Below, one piece after another: positions 30,933-41,959 of a stretch of DNA of 64,000 nt. The position numbers were made by a program, and so were the translations under genes. The notes under the pieces were generated by a model. The model was given only the letters and a program-made list of their open reading frames with translations, was not told the origin of the DNA and did not search any database. Origin of the DNA: Macrolepiota albuminosa (lineage: Eukaryota; Basidiomycota; Agaricomycetes; Agaricales; Agaricaceae). Where the stretch lies: contig JAMWFC010000133.1 in the NCBI GenBank assembly GCA_027475525.1, forward strand, positions 1 through 64,000, given 5' to 3'. Every line of letters starts with the position of its first letter. Positions within the stretch are counted from its first letter, which is position 1.

Positions 30933-31906
30933 ATGGACCAGACTCCCGTTTCTCTCTTTGACACATACGAGCTCGACTTTCGACACATCCTCGACGGGAT
31001 CAAGGACAAACTCGAAGCCAGCGGGAGTGGAGGTGCGTAGCATGGCCGTGCATGGGTCACCCTTGTTTATCCTAATTCCTACACAGAGCAAAGACGTGCC
31101 GCGCTACGTAAAGTCGAAATAGAACTCGACGAGGCAGATGACATCGTAAGCCACTAGCTGATTCAAAGCGAATTGAGAAAAGGGAATGGTTTGGGCCCAC
31201 GACTCGATAGGTGTCTGCGCTCGAGGTCGAGATTCAAGGCATACCGCAGTCGATCAAGGGGCAGTATTCGACGCGGATGAAACAGGTCAAGGGAGAACTC
31301 GCGCGGTATAGGAAACTTGCAAAGGACGTGCATGCGCAGCAAGCGCGGTCGGACCTGCTTGTGCGAAGTGGAGGCTCGCGCGGTATAGGAAACTTGCAAA
31401 GGACGTGCATGCGCAGCAAGCGCGGTCGGACCTGCTTGTGCGAAGTGGAGGAGGGGGTGGGAGCGTGGGCGTGCAGAGTTCGGACGACCCATATGATGAA
31501 CAGGGCGATCGCGCGCGGCTGCTTGTTGGGACGCAGACATTGGAAGGGAGCAGCAGACGGCTGAGAGATACGCAGAGGGTTGCGTTGGAAGCGGAGGATC
31601 AGGGCGCAGATATATTGAGGACGTTGAGAGGCCAGAGGGAGACGTTGGAGACTGCGAGAGATACTGTGAGTTTTGGATAAACGTGTGATTTGAGGCTTAT
31701 TTGTGCAGCTACGAGGTGCAGATTCGAATATCGAGCGTGCATCTGGAACGATCAAGAAGATGATTAGACAGTGAGTCTGCATTTTTGTCCCTTTGTGCGC
31801 GTCTTATATTTTCAGAATGTACAAGCAGCGGTTTATACTCGGCGCCATGACGGTGCTCATCATCTGCATCGTCATTGTCATCCTTTACTACAAGCTCGTA
31901 CGATAG
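30933..31906 (+). CDS. VTI1: VTI1-like Qb-SNARE
   Basis: VTI1 proteins sit on Golgi, endosome and vacuole membranes and supply the Qb helix in several SNARE complexes. Exons join through GT..AG introns after GSG, after DEADDI, after ARDT and after KMIRQ. The protein begins MDQTPVSLFDTYELDFRHI, has the N-terminal three-helix region (EIQGIPQSIKGQYSTRMKQV), the SNARE helix (LRDTQRVALEAEDQGADILR, then LRGQRETLETARDT with the central Gln, then GADSNIERASGTIKKMIRQ) and a tail anchor (FILGAMTVLIICIVIVILYY, KLVR). As given, the frame is broken by an exact 77-base tandem duplication (31298-31451). Removing one copy gives an unbroken protein of about 230 residues, the usual length. The gene is therefore probably intact in the organism. 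It converges on the AIG1-like gene with about 125 bases between stops. Confidence 0.92.
31298..31451. repeat. Exact 77-base tandem duplication inside VTI1
   Basis: Copies 31298-31374 and 31375-31451 are identical, starting CTCGCGCGGTATAGG. Because 77 is not a multiple of three, the second copy shifts the frame. The predicted helix ARYRKLAKDVHAQQARSDLL is thereby present once in each of two frames. Confidence 0.95.
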
Positions 31907-32032
31907 TTTTGCCATTTCACTCTTAACTCTTGGACTTGTAACGCTTCCTTTATACTTCGGCCAGCGATTTATATATATTGTTATCTATTCCACCCGCTAA
32001 GCATACATTTGTAAGTTGAATATACTACTCGT

Positions 32033-33083
32033 TTACACAACACCTATAGATGCCTTGGGGGGACCCTCGACCTCTTCCCATTCAGTCAGGGATTCTGAGA
32101 GAATGACGCCGTCTCCTCGTTTACGTGCTACGAGACGGATCCTCAAGATGACCAAACAACGCACGACAAGAAAGACGATACAATAGCCCACAACGATGCC
32201 TACGATGTATGCGCCAAGGAGGCCCTTTTGTTTCTCGGGGTCGAGGAAACTGTAGGCTATAATATCATGGAGCGATCAGTGTGGCGAGGGACATGAGGAA
32301 CGGAGACGAAAACTTACGATACAAGCCCTGGTCTGCGTGTGTGATATACGCTACGGCAAGATAACATGCGAGAAGGATGATGGATGCGGGAAGGGCGAGC
32401 CATGGTGCGGGAGGGATGTTCGTAAGTAGTACTTCTGCCATGGCAAACACCAAATTGAGGATATGCACGGAGACGTTGCTCCAAGCTACGAAAGAAGAGT
32501 CAGGGATAGATCTGATTCCGACAGCGAAAGGTGGCGTACATGTTTCGACGTCTTCAAATGTGGCTGGAGACGCGAGAAGGGCCCAGAACACGATCGTCAC
32601 TACGACGGCTGAGCAGGAGCTAAGAACGCGATGCACAGTTTCACCACAAAAGGGCTTACGGTATGTCGTGATCGTCACTTGCAGCAGGACGTGCATGGTT
32701 TGAAGAACACGCGGCCATTTCTGGAGGGGGTATGATGCCGTATCGGATGATCGACTCAGCGAGCGCCAGAACGCCAGTGTTTGGATGCCCGCAGCGAAAA
32801 AGTACGCGCAGAGCCCGATGTACGATAAATGTGTAAAGTACGAAAAAAAGCTTGGGCCACAATGTCAGAAAGAAAACAAAATACAAAAAGAGGGACTCTA
32901 CTCGTTTGCGTAGTGATCTCGCACAGCAGACCAGATGAGCGTGAAGACAATAGTAAAGAGCGTGTACAGGGCGAGCAGCAGGCGGGCTAGAGCTAGCACG
33001 ATTGGCGATACGCAAGGCGACGTGACGTGCGCGCCGATGGAGTCGAACGGGCTGCTAGCGCCCAGGTAAGCATACAAGTTCAT
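32033..33083 (-). CDS. AIG1/FAR-17a-like multi-pass membrane protein
   Basis: Five exons join to a protein of about 275 residues starting MNLYAYLGASSPFDSIG. About six hydrophobic segments are visible: IVLALARLLLALYTLFTIVF; YFTHLSYIGLCAYFFAAG; VVVTIVFWALLASPATF; HILNLVFAMAEVLL; WLALPASIILLACYLAVAYI; LGAYIVGIVVGYCIVFLVV. The tail is basic, then acidic (RKRGDGVILSESLTEWEEVE). The Thr in SYFTHLSYIG and the His in SVHILN could be the Thr/His pair used by the AIG1/ADTRP group of lipid hydrolases. I am moderately sure of that family and would not name a substrate. Intron ends are canonical and the frame is clean from ATG 33083 to TAA 32033. Confidence 0.7.
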
Positions 33084-33608
33084 CGTGCTTGAACTGATCA
33101 GCAAAAATATAACCTCGAAACTGATCATACCTACCCGACACGGGAAAAGATATCTTGTGGCAACTGCTACAGCCAAAGAAAAAAGAACTGAGCATGGATG
33201 CCCTATCGTTGCTCACACACATACTTACAGAAACGCAGATAATGACAAGGGGAGGAAAGGGAAACTCTACAACTATTGTCGGCTAAAGACCCATGTGGGG
33301 ACCCTTTCAAATTTACCACATGGCAAATCAGCCGGGCCATCACAAAGCTGTCCAGGGTCACGACTGTCGAGAAGCAACGAAACCCGGCATGGGAGTTTAT
33401 TTATTTCAGCGTACCGATGTGCAAAAACACACTCAGGCTCAGTACATAATCATGCCAGTAGTTTATTTCGACCTGCTCAAAGACTCACGTACAGCAGAGT
33501 TTGAAAATTTTATCCAAAGGGATATCAATCAAATTTGATGGGGTTCCTAGCATCCATCAGATGTGCGGCCACGTTCGCGACGTACTTCTATATATGATTC
33601 TCTAATGT
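33084..33608. other. Intergenic, no supported gene
   Basis: Lies between two minus-strand genes. It should hold the promoter of the AIG1-like gene and the 3' end of the Mpv17-like gene. Plus-strand frames here have no coding character I trust. Confidence 0.35.
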
Positions 33609-34694
33609 CTAAAGATGTTCAGCTTCCGCTAGTTTTTCTTGTCGTGCGTTGGTAGCACTCAAATACGTATCTACCCCAATCCATGAGTTCTCACTCGAAA
33701 AAGAACAGAACGCCCACGTACTCCAGAACAAACTAACGACGCTGACAAATACAAAACGAAGGTGCGGGGGCACGATTGCGAAATTGATGATCTGCATAGG
33801 AAGGAATACACCCCTGTCCACACGAGGCGCAAAGTGAGTTCGACCCAGAAGTTTGCCTGAGAAAGGATTACTGACCAGTTGCGGATCAGGGTGGGGAAAT
33901 ACGTCTGGATATCCGGATGAGTGGAAGGAATGAAAAAGCGGGCGAGGACGACGTTACAGCTCGTATCCGCTCGACTGCCTCGTGAGGTTTTCCTTCGAGA
34001 ATGCTCATTGATCCAAAAAAGAACGGGACCGCGACTGATAAGTGACGAGTGAATATTTCAAGCATAGCAACGCGATAGAGTAGTCCCACCCGGAGTCATC
34101 AAGGCCTGATCAAGAGCTACCTAGTACGCAGGTGAATATCTAGGATTTGACGCGAACGAGGAAGCGGGGACGTAAACGCACCCGTACGACCGTAGCCCTC
34201 GTTTGGTTTGCAAACTTGATCGAGTTTAGGAAATGATACCACCGAGTCATACATACGCTGAATATAACGCCTGCAAAATTCAACGAGAATCAGCGACGAA
34301 TATAAGACGTCCGCGATTACAAGAGTAAGAGAGACGCCGAAGCCAGAGGACACACCTCCGTAGAACGTCAGTCGTGCTGTCCGTGCATACTACAAGTGGA
34401 TGCGTCACAAAACACAATGAGCACGGACACAACCCAAAGTACCGTCTCATCCTCTCGACCTCCGAGGTCAGGTATTCAAAGGAAAAACACTCACGTCGTG
34501 GTTTTTCCCTCTCCTTTCAATAGCTTGTTGTGCGATCACATCTCCACCTGCGAATAAAAGTGCAGCAGTACCGCCCGATGCAAGCAGTGGTCGACGAATG
34601 AGAATGGCACTATATGGATGTTCATTCAGAAGGGTGGCCGGAGCACAGAGGATATATATGAAGCGAACTTGTATGCTCTAAAGAACGAGGCCAT
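33609..34694 (-). CDS. Mpv17/PMP22-family membrane protein
   Basis: Spliced minus-strand reading from ATG 34694 gives MASFFRAYNAILIRRPLLAS, then LFAGGDVIAQQAIERRGKNH, YARTARLTFYGG, MTRWYHFLNSIKFANQTRAT, VALDQALMTPG, VAVPFFFGSMSILEGKPHEA, TYFPTLIRNW, MQIINFAIVPPHLRFVFVSV and VSLFWNTYLSATNARQEKLA, ending EAEHL. The GDVIAQQ, DQ...P, EGK and W..(Q)xINF.xVP..xR...V...xxxWNTYLS blocks are the Mpv17/PMP22 signature, in the usual order for a protein of about 200 residues with four membrane helices. Members act in the inner mitochondrial or peroxisomal membrane as channels or transporters of unsettled cargo. At least seven short introns have GT..AG ends. The gene is divergent from the next plus-strand gene. 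Confidence 0.88.
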
Positions 34695-35060
34695 CTGCCT
34701 GAAGGGTGCTGCGGGAAAAACATTTTTTGAGCGAAAATTAACTTTCATTACAAATCAAGCTTAATCGATAATTAAATTATCTTATCACTTGCCTCTTTTT
34801 CGCTTCCCGCTCGAACTTGAAGGTCACTGAAAATCTGGCATAGTCGCTTTACTTGTCGTCCGGCTACAGCTGCTTCCACTCTAAGTACGCGTTAAAGCTG
34901 AGAATAACGGCCAAATATTCACGTGACCGTATCAGGGCGATGATGGGAATGCTGTGCCGCGTAATATTGTTTCCGTAGTTCACAGCATTTCCTTTCTCTA
35001 GGATTTCTGCTTCATACCAAAGCTTTGAGGTCTGCGTGTGTGACAACTAAGGCGCTCAGG
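34695..35060. promoter_or_regulatory. Shared divergent promoter region
   Basis: 366 bases separate the start of the minus-strand Mpv17-like gene from the start of the plus-strand gene at 35061, so both must be driven from here. AT-rich tracts (about 34735-34790) occur. I see no clear TATA box or named operator. Confidence 0.45.
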
Positions 35061-36461
35061 ATGATAATTGTCAAACAGCCATTACCTGACGACCCGACGC
35101 CGCTTGACTGCCCCCCATCCTACGAGACAGCGAGCACAAATCTGACTCACGACGAGAAACATCTACAACCTGTAAATTCTTCCTCTACAGTATCGCATTC
35201 TCGTCTCTCTGCTTCCTTAATTCCTCCGAGTCCCACTTCAAGTGGGAGCTATCCCTCTTCGTCCAACGTCAAAGGAAAAGGGAAAGCATCTAGCTCGTGG
35301 TTTGGCTTCATGACGTCTAGAACGACACGCGAGGTACAGGCTACGGTTCTTGGATTAATCCGCGACTTGGTCAAGGAGCAGAACCAGAACGAGGTGGCGT
35401 CCTTGGCGATACTCGAAAGTTGTGCAGAGGCGTGCTCAGGGTATGATTTGACGTTGTCGGACATTCTACAGGTAAAGTCCATCGAGGGGCACACGCCCAT
35501 GTATTGGGCCATCGTGAAACGCGCCCCGGATGACGAGGAGCATGGGAAAACGGTCCCAGACCTCCTGACGGCCCTCATATCCTACGCGACACCGCTGAAT
35601 CCCAATACAATAGCGGATATCCGTCACGCGTGTCTGTTGACCTCGGATCAGCTGCTTTTTCAGCGGCTGAGGATGTCTCCCGAGTTTTCGCCGCTCTCGG
35701 GGACGGACGAGATGTTGCTAGGCGCGACTATTCCGCCTGATGCTATTGCGGTTGAGAATGTCGCTGGCGATGAAGGAGCATTCACTGTCAACTTTGAAAT
35801 TGTACATTTCCAGAAGCGCATGCTCATCTCGAAACGTGTGCAGCTTGATTTCATCGCAAGAGGTATATTCCCCAATCTCCAGGCAGTTTTTTTTTCTTAT
35901 ATTCTCATTCCAGCTCGGATGTGGAGATTGGAATTCTTGATCGCTGAATCGTCAAGGCGCCGTGACGGACCCCGGCAGGGATCATGGTGTATCTCTCTCT
36001 CACTCCTCGAACATAGTCCGCCCACATGGATCGATTCGCGCTTCCTCGTACCTGAACCAACTTCAACCTCGTCAGACACTCTCTTCTCCCCCGAAGGATC
36101 ATTCCTGCCGCCTTCACCATCTCTCATCGACCGCCTGCGGCCACGGCCCCCAAGATCCAAACCAACCATCTCAATAAGACTACGGTCGACTCAGCAACTG
36201 GCCGCGTCGCCTGGAACAAGATCGCGTCACCCTAAAGGATTTTGCTCTGCCATCACAGTGCCGCTCGACGACAGCACGATGGGCTCTAGCCTCCAATATA
36301 CGTAAGTCAAAAACACAAAAAAATCCACGGGTTGAGCCAAACCTCTGATATGCTTTGCGAAAAGAGGCACTTCTTACATCGCGGCTGATGAGACGCTCAG
36401 AGCGCGTCTGGAAGCGCGTCTTATTCGAGCTGCGGAAGACTCTGATTGCACGATCTGTTGA
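35061..36461 (+). CDS. Unrecognised conserved-looking protein with CaaX-like end
   Basis: Start chosen at ATG 35061 (MIIVKQPLPDDPTPLDCPPS), since the frame begins a short way upstream and the PPSYE-type N terminus is typical of basidiomycete proteins. The first 85 residues are Ser/Pro-rich and likely disordered. A folded helical part follows: TTREVQATVLGLIRDLVKEQ, LAILESCAEACSGYDLTLSD, SIEGHTPMYWAIVKRA, then DLLTALISYATPLNP and IRHACLLTSDQLLFQRLRM. The GHTPMYWAI block resembles one ankyrin-type helix pair. The second half is strand-rich. An intron at about 35862-35910 joins FIAR to ARMWRLEFLIAE. A second at about 36301-36366 joins LQYT to GTSYIAADETLRARLEARLI. The last four residues before TGA are CTIC, which fits a CaaX prenylation box. 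Function unknown. Confidence 0.7.
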
Positions 36462-36579
36462 TCCTACCAACACTCTGGGTGCCTAATGGCGAGCACGTAT
36501 TATATGGAAATGGTCTCTATCTAATCACCCTCGAGTGGTACAACTGTCCGTAAAAACGACTCTCGACTCATCCTATCGC

Positions 36580-38961
36580 CTATTTGGGAGCTTCCGAGTC
36601 ATGATCTTTTGAGCCCTTCTCTACGTCGAGATCATGAGAAGGACGAGTCTGCGACGGTTCATGTTTTTCTGCGACCTTCTCTTGCTCGTTCGCCTTTCGA
36701 AGTGCCTCCTCGTCTCCCCTCGTGAGTTCCTTGTGCTTGATCATCAGGACACTCGCCACGGTCGCAGCAGCCGTGAGTGCGGCATTCAAAATGAAAACCA
36801 AACGAATACCCCGCGTGAATCCATGGTTCAGGATGTACGTCGCGGAAGAGGCAGATATCCCGATCGAGGAGGGCGAGGTGATACTTGAAGGGTCATCCAC
36901 GATTTTGGATATGATGGAATCGGGAAGAGAGAGACTCCTCATGGACGCGGTGAGGGAGTTATTTCTGAACGGTCACGTATTTAGAAAACGCAAGAGAGAA
37001 GAGGGGGAGGACGTACAGTAGCGTAGAGCTTATAGCAAGCGTCATTGTACCGCCCAGTAGTCGGACAAACTAGAATTCGGCTTTCTCAGGATATTGAGTA
37101 AATGAAGAACTGCGGAATCTCACATTACGGAACACGGTGACTACAGACATATCCTTTCGCGATACGCTGGCTTGTGCGGCTACAATCGTCGTCTGTAAGG
37201 TCTGAAGAGAACAGAATGAATCCGATATAAAGGGGGAAATGCCGAAATAGGCTTACCAGGCCAGCTCCAGCTCCAGCAAGCAGCATGTATACCACCAATA
37301 CAACTTTCGAAGAATGCACGGTGATTGTTGACAGGCATCCAGACGCGATCGACCAAACAGTGAAGCCAAGGTAGATGATTGTCTACCCACGACTTGAGCA
37401 TGAAAAGATAGAAAGCAGACAATGTACGCACACGGTATCGTCCTGTCCGACTCACCATAACGCCCTAGTGAGATTGATAAGATAGATTATGAATGCTAGA
37501 GGATACACACGTACGGCCGTCCAGCTCGCAACCATTTGGCTGATCAGCAAAGGAATCAAGAAGATTCCTCCACGAAGCGGAGAGTAACCCAAGCCGACTT
37601 GGAAGAATAACGGAAGGTAGTACAAAGAGGAGTAAAAGGCATAACCGCTAGCATACTGCTGTTAGTCGAGAAACCTTCAACGAATCAGGAGTAAGACGTA
37701 CTTGATGAACATGGTGATGTATACACCTGTAACTGTGACGTGCTTGAATATATACACTACAAATCGTCAGAAGCGCGAGTGAAGTATAATGTATTCGTTA
37801 ACCCACTTGGAACTATGGGAAGCCGTGCGCCTTTCCATTCCCAGAGGCAAAAAATTACTATAACAACAAAGCCTGAAAGCAAAGGAGCTAGGACAACTGC
37901 TGACTTCCACGGAAACGTTACTCCTCCCTGGAAGCGAGGCGATGACGGGATGTCAAAAAAAAGTCAATTGGACCCAACGTACCCAAATTAAAGGTAAAAT
38001 CACGAGTGCACAGCCAGATAAAGTGAGAACCACACCGACGTAGTCAACCGCAAGAAGTTTTCTGCTATAAATGATCATCGGCCTAGGACTGACGATGAAA
38101 AGGATTTACCTTCGTACGTTTCCATGCACGGGTTTTAGAGGAAGCACGAAGATAACGACACACATTGCAGCGAATGAGATAGGAATGTCAATCCAGAAGC
38201 ACCACTGCAGACCGAGTTTGCATATTGTACGTTATACGGCGAAAAAGTGCACATACTCGCCAGCTAGCCTTTTGTGACAAAGCTCCGCCGATAACGGGAC
38301 CAATGGCAAATCCTAGAGCAACCGTGCCTCCGATAATACCTTGATATTTACCTCTGACAGACAAACTTGCGTAAAGCTGGTGGGGTGTACAAGTTTTATC
38401 AACGTACCTTTCACGCAGACTAACGACATCCGATATCACAATTTGAGCCATGCTGATTATACCGCCTGAAAACACATAGAAATATCGCAACCAATCCATG
38501 TGATGACCACGGTCGCACTAACCTCCTCCAGCTCCGGCGAAGCCACGGAAGACAATTAATTGGATGATACTCCGAGAGAATCCAGCGACAAGATTTCCGA
38601 TCATAAATACAGCCATGGCAATGCAAAAGGCAGATTTCCTCCCGAAAATGTCGCTAAACCGCCCATATAGTGGTTGAAAACAGGTAGACGTTAACAGGTA
38701 AGCTGAAGGAACCCATGAAGATACGGAGCCAGCTTGAAAAGCTGCAGATACAGTTGGCAGTGCCGTAGCGACGATAACAGAGTCTAGTGTCGAGACCAGG
38801 ATACAGAGAGCTAAGCCTGAAAAGACGAATAGGACCTGCTTGAAAGGGAGGAGATTGGTCTGATCGGTTAAAAGGACATCCGGGTCTAGATTTGTACGGG
38901 GGATTACCGGCCCGATATTGGATGTTCTGGTGTCTGCAGTGGTCTCAGTGGGAGGAGACAT
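36580..38961 (-). CDS. MFS multidrug-type exporter (DHA2, about 14 helices)
   Basis: Starts at ATG 38961. The N-terminal loop is followed by VLFVFSGLALCILVSTLDSV, IVATALPTVSAAFQAG, then WVPSAYLLTSTCFQPLYGRF and SDIFGRKSAF (the MFS motif between helices 2 and 3), and GFSRSIIQLIVFRGFAGAGG. A later exon carries GGTVALGFAIGPVIGGALSQ, KASWR, the helix-5 drug/proton antiporter motif region. The C terminus has a helix (FILNAALTAAATVASVLMIK) and a charged tail rich in Glu, Lys and Asp. Around ten introns interrupt it. Family members pump drugs, toxins or metabolites out across the plasma membrane using the proton gradient; the substrate here cannot be inferred. The 3' end faces the preceding gene with about 118 bases between stops. 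Confidence 0.85.
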
Positions 38962-41445
38962 GAAGAAACACTCGTGCGCAGGAAATAACTCTATATATAC
39001 TTAACAGTCGAAGAGCTTATAAAAAGATAACACCGTGGGGAAACGGGCTTCGGGTATCAGTGCTCCTCATGGCAACAATAGAAGAAATAGTGAGTGCAGC
39101 ACGCTCATAAAGTTTAGATGGGCACGATGACAAGCATACTTGCTTCAAGGTTGGAATACGGAGCGCGTGAGAGTGCCTCCGACAACGCATGGATGTCCAT
39201 GCCTGTAACACAGCGCATAGATCCTTAGGAAGAATCTGAGCAATTTTCATCGAATGCCGATCGATCGGCCGAAAGTATCCGGCATTCGCGGGGGTCAGCC
39301 AGAAAATGCAAGCTAAATAAAGATTATAGGGAACTGGCTGAGAATAGTCACCTCCACACAATGTTCGGCGATATTGTTGTACGAGAACCAAAGTTTGATA
39401 TATGAGACGTAGTGAAGGATAAGATCACATGCTAAAGGTGCTTGAGCTGGAAATGGATGCCGATATCTGCCTCGAGAGTTCTTGCAAGTAGGGCAAGCCT
39501 AGGACACCGATATCAAAACGAGATATCACGAAGTAGAGACAAACTCACCATTGAGAATACGATGAACTTGAGCATAACATAAAGGACCATTGATACAATA
39601 CTGGAAAAATTCTCTAATCTCTCTTATCGAGACGGTCAGCATTAATGGTAAACAAAACAATTTCAAGCAACACGGAGTTGAAAGTGTGGAAATCTAAGTG
39701 TGTACTTGTGTACTGGAGGAGGAGATGGGTGGCTAAGGAAGAGGAATGATAGAATATGTTAGGTTGTGATAAGTGTGACGAGGTAAAGGGGTACCACGGA
39801 CACAACCTCAGGGCCATTGTGGCCACTCACTTTGCTTTGTACGAATACACACATATATACCTACCTGATGATGTCGTACCCTCAGTTCCGTTTACGTGTT
39901 CTGAGGGTACGCAACTCACCATACTCTATATACTATACATACTGACACGTACCTAGATTTGTGCTAATCACGTATCTATCTAGGTGTTGGTCGCACCGTT
40001 TGACTTATCGCTGCTGGTTACGTTCCAACAGAATAAAACAAGATCCGACCCCGAAAAAGAGGAGAAAGGGTCAAGTATCGCAACGAACGCCGCATGAGAC
40101 CACAACGAAATCTGCGAGGAAAGATATTGATATTTCGAAACATAGACGGAGTACGATACACACAACAGACACAAACACTAAACAGGTGTAGATACATTTA
40201 CGTATGTGTACTCTACCTCTCATTAGCTCGATCAAGTGGCTTGACGGCTGTATAAACTATTCTAAGTGTGTACTTGCATCAAATGCCTGCATCACCGCAA
40301 GCTCGCCACAAAAACTAAGGCTTCGGGGGCGATAGCAGATGTATTGGACATCATCCTGACATCTTGGATGCCTAACAGGAGGCCAAGGAGTAACGTTGTG
40401 AGCATATACCGTTCTCTTGCTCTGCTACATCTACTAGTGCCCGCATAGGCTGCATGGATGTGTCTCCAGCCATCGGATATCGACCACCTCAGGGCGATGA
40501 GATAGTCAATCTTTGGAAGAAAGCTGCCAGGCTCAATGCGCTATACGCTTTCTCCGACTCCCAACATTGTTTCGCTCTCTCAAAACCTGGATGGGATGTT
40601 ATTGATTTAGCATAAGCAAACGGGCTGAACCTGCTAATTGTAGAGCAAACTAACGATCTTATGGTGTCGCCATGGTATATCTCTGGCCCAAGCCTGGTCA
40701 ACCTCTTTCAATAAGACGAAACTCTTCATCGCTATTTCGTTGTGTCGCTATGTTCGTATTCCGACCTTTTGACGTTCTTCGACGAACGACACGAGATGAC
40801 GCCAAGGTTACGGAAAAGGCCCCAGGTCGTGTCGCCCTTTGTGGATAGGAGTTACTTGCTAGCCGGTGTTTAGTTTCATCAATATGTCCCCGTATATGAG
40901 ATAAGATGAAATGAAACCGTCCCACACATGTGCTAGTCTGACTTTTAATATAGAGTAAATGTAAAGGTAAAAAGTTTGAGGGGCAACCACTGTTTGGCTC
41001 GGCCCGGCCTACCGGCTCAGCCTCAGCCACGACCTTGCAAAACCCTATAGTCGGCCAAGGCATGCGAAGTATCTACCACGCAGTCAGATGCACTTGGCTC
41101 AGAGCCATTGCAATCAGTCCACTGGATACGTGATCTTTGGGTCGTCACTTCATGAACATTCACCATTCCTGGATTTACACCATTACTCGGGAGAGTTCCC
41201 ACCAAATAGACCAAGCCGACCTGAATCTATGCACAAGTATGTTATTTCAGCTTGTTTCTCTCCGATGTTCATCATACTCTACGACAATTACTGAGTTAAC
41301 AGTCATGAACGGAATTAAGCCTCTTTTTCTCCTTTTCTCTCATGTTTCAATTCGGAGCCAAAACCGTGGAGACAGCACAGCCTCTTGGCAAGACATATAA
41401 GAAACATTGAATCAAACGCGTGGATTCTCCTTTTCATTTGCCTTG
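38962..41445. other. No supported gene
   Basis: About 2.5 kb with short frames only. 39017-39391 (minus, 124 residues) could be exons of a small gene starting MVLVQQYRRTLCGGDYSQP but has no recognisable motif. 40698-41063 (minus) is Arg/Ser-rich. A palindrome at 39876-39910 belongs to a dispersed hairpin family listed separately. Confidence 0.3.
39876..39910. repeat. Hairpin, ACCCTCAG family
   Basis: GTACCCTCAG and CTGAGGGTAC pair perfectly over ten bases around a 15-base loop. The arms match hairpins at 55075, 56110 and 58770. Confidence 0.75.
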
Positions 41446-41955
41446 ATGTTCGCAAAGTCTCCTGCAACCATTGGCTCTACATCGGCGCAGAAGGAACCCA
41501 GTCCTCCGCCTTACAATGCTGCCCAGGAGCAATCCCTCGGTCGTCTACAACAACAGGCAGCCGCATACCAGGAGGCGCAAAAGAAAGGGGTACACGAGTC
41601 TACGGAAGCTGAAGCGCAGAAACTCGCCGCTGCAATGCGCGAAGTCGGGGACAGTCACTCAGATCCCAAGGTCAAAAGCGACTGGTACTCAAAAGCGAAG
41701 AGATTTGTACGGGGAGAAAAAACAGATAGAGAAGGAATATTGAACGAAATAGGTGGAATAGTGCAGCTCGTAATGTTCGTACCACGCACGATCATCGGGA
41801 CAGCATCGTATATCGTTGGCAATACGGTGCGAAAAGTTGGATTGGCAGTGGTTGGGTTAGGTGATTCCGTTGTCGGAAGGAATAGAGATAGTGTAATCTG
41901 GAGGAATACCAGAGAGGGCGACGAAAGACGCGGTACTACTGATTTCAGGGAATGA
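41446..41955 (+). CDS. Unrecognised small protein
   Basis: A clean frame; ATG 41446 (MFAKSPATIGSTSAQKEPSP) is preferred over the upstream ATG 41407 because SPPPYNAA-type N termini are usual in fungi, although the 13 extra residues are hydrophobic. It encodes about 169 residues. There is a Gln/Ala-rich helix (SLGRLQQQAAAYQEAQKKGV, then EAEAQKLAAAMREVG), a KVKSDWYSKAKRFVRGEKTD segment, then a hydrophobic glycine-rich part (IVQLVMFVPRTIIGTASYIV, VGLAVVGLGDSVVG) that may associate with membrane. The tail is charged. I do not recognise the family. Confidence 0.55.
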   Translation: MFAKSPATIGSTSAQKEPSPPPYNAAQEQSLGRLQQQAAAYQEAQKKGVHESTEAEAQKLAAAMREVGDSHSDPKVKSDWYSKAKRFVRGEKTDREGILNEIGGIVQLVMFVPRTIIGTASYIVGNTVRKVGLAVVGLGDSVVGRNRDSVIWRNTREGDERRGTTDFRE

Positions 41956-41959
41956 TTAC

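Noticed and set aside
31211..31564. VTI1 as a pseudogene
   Set aside because: The only lesion is the exact 77-base duplication shared in form with seven other loci; removal gives a full-length SNARE.
33293..33538. Plus-strand 81-residue ORF between the AIG1-like and Mpv17-like genes
   Set aside because: No motif, low coding character, and it lies where promoter and 3' sequence of the two minus-strand genes are expected.
37740..37991. Plus-strand ORF inside the MFS exporter
   Set aside because: It is a shadow of the minus-strand exons and introns and has no independent coding signal.
40980..41040. GGCCCGGCCTACCGGCTCAG as a second hAT end
   Set aside because: It resembles the GC-rich subterminal motifs but lacks the TAGTGTTTT terminus and any paired end or target duplication.
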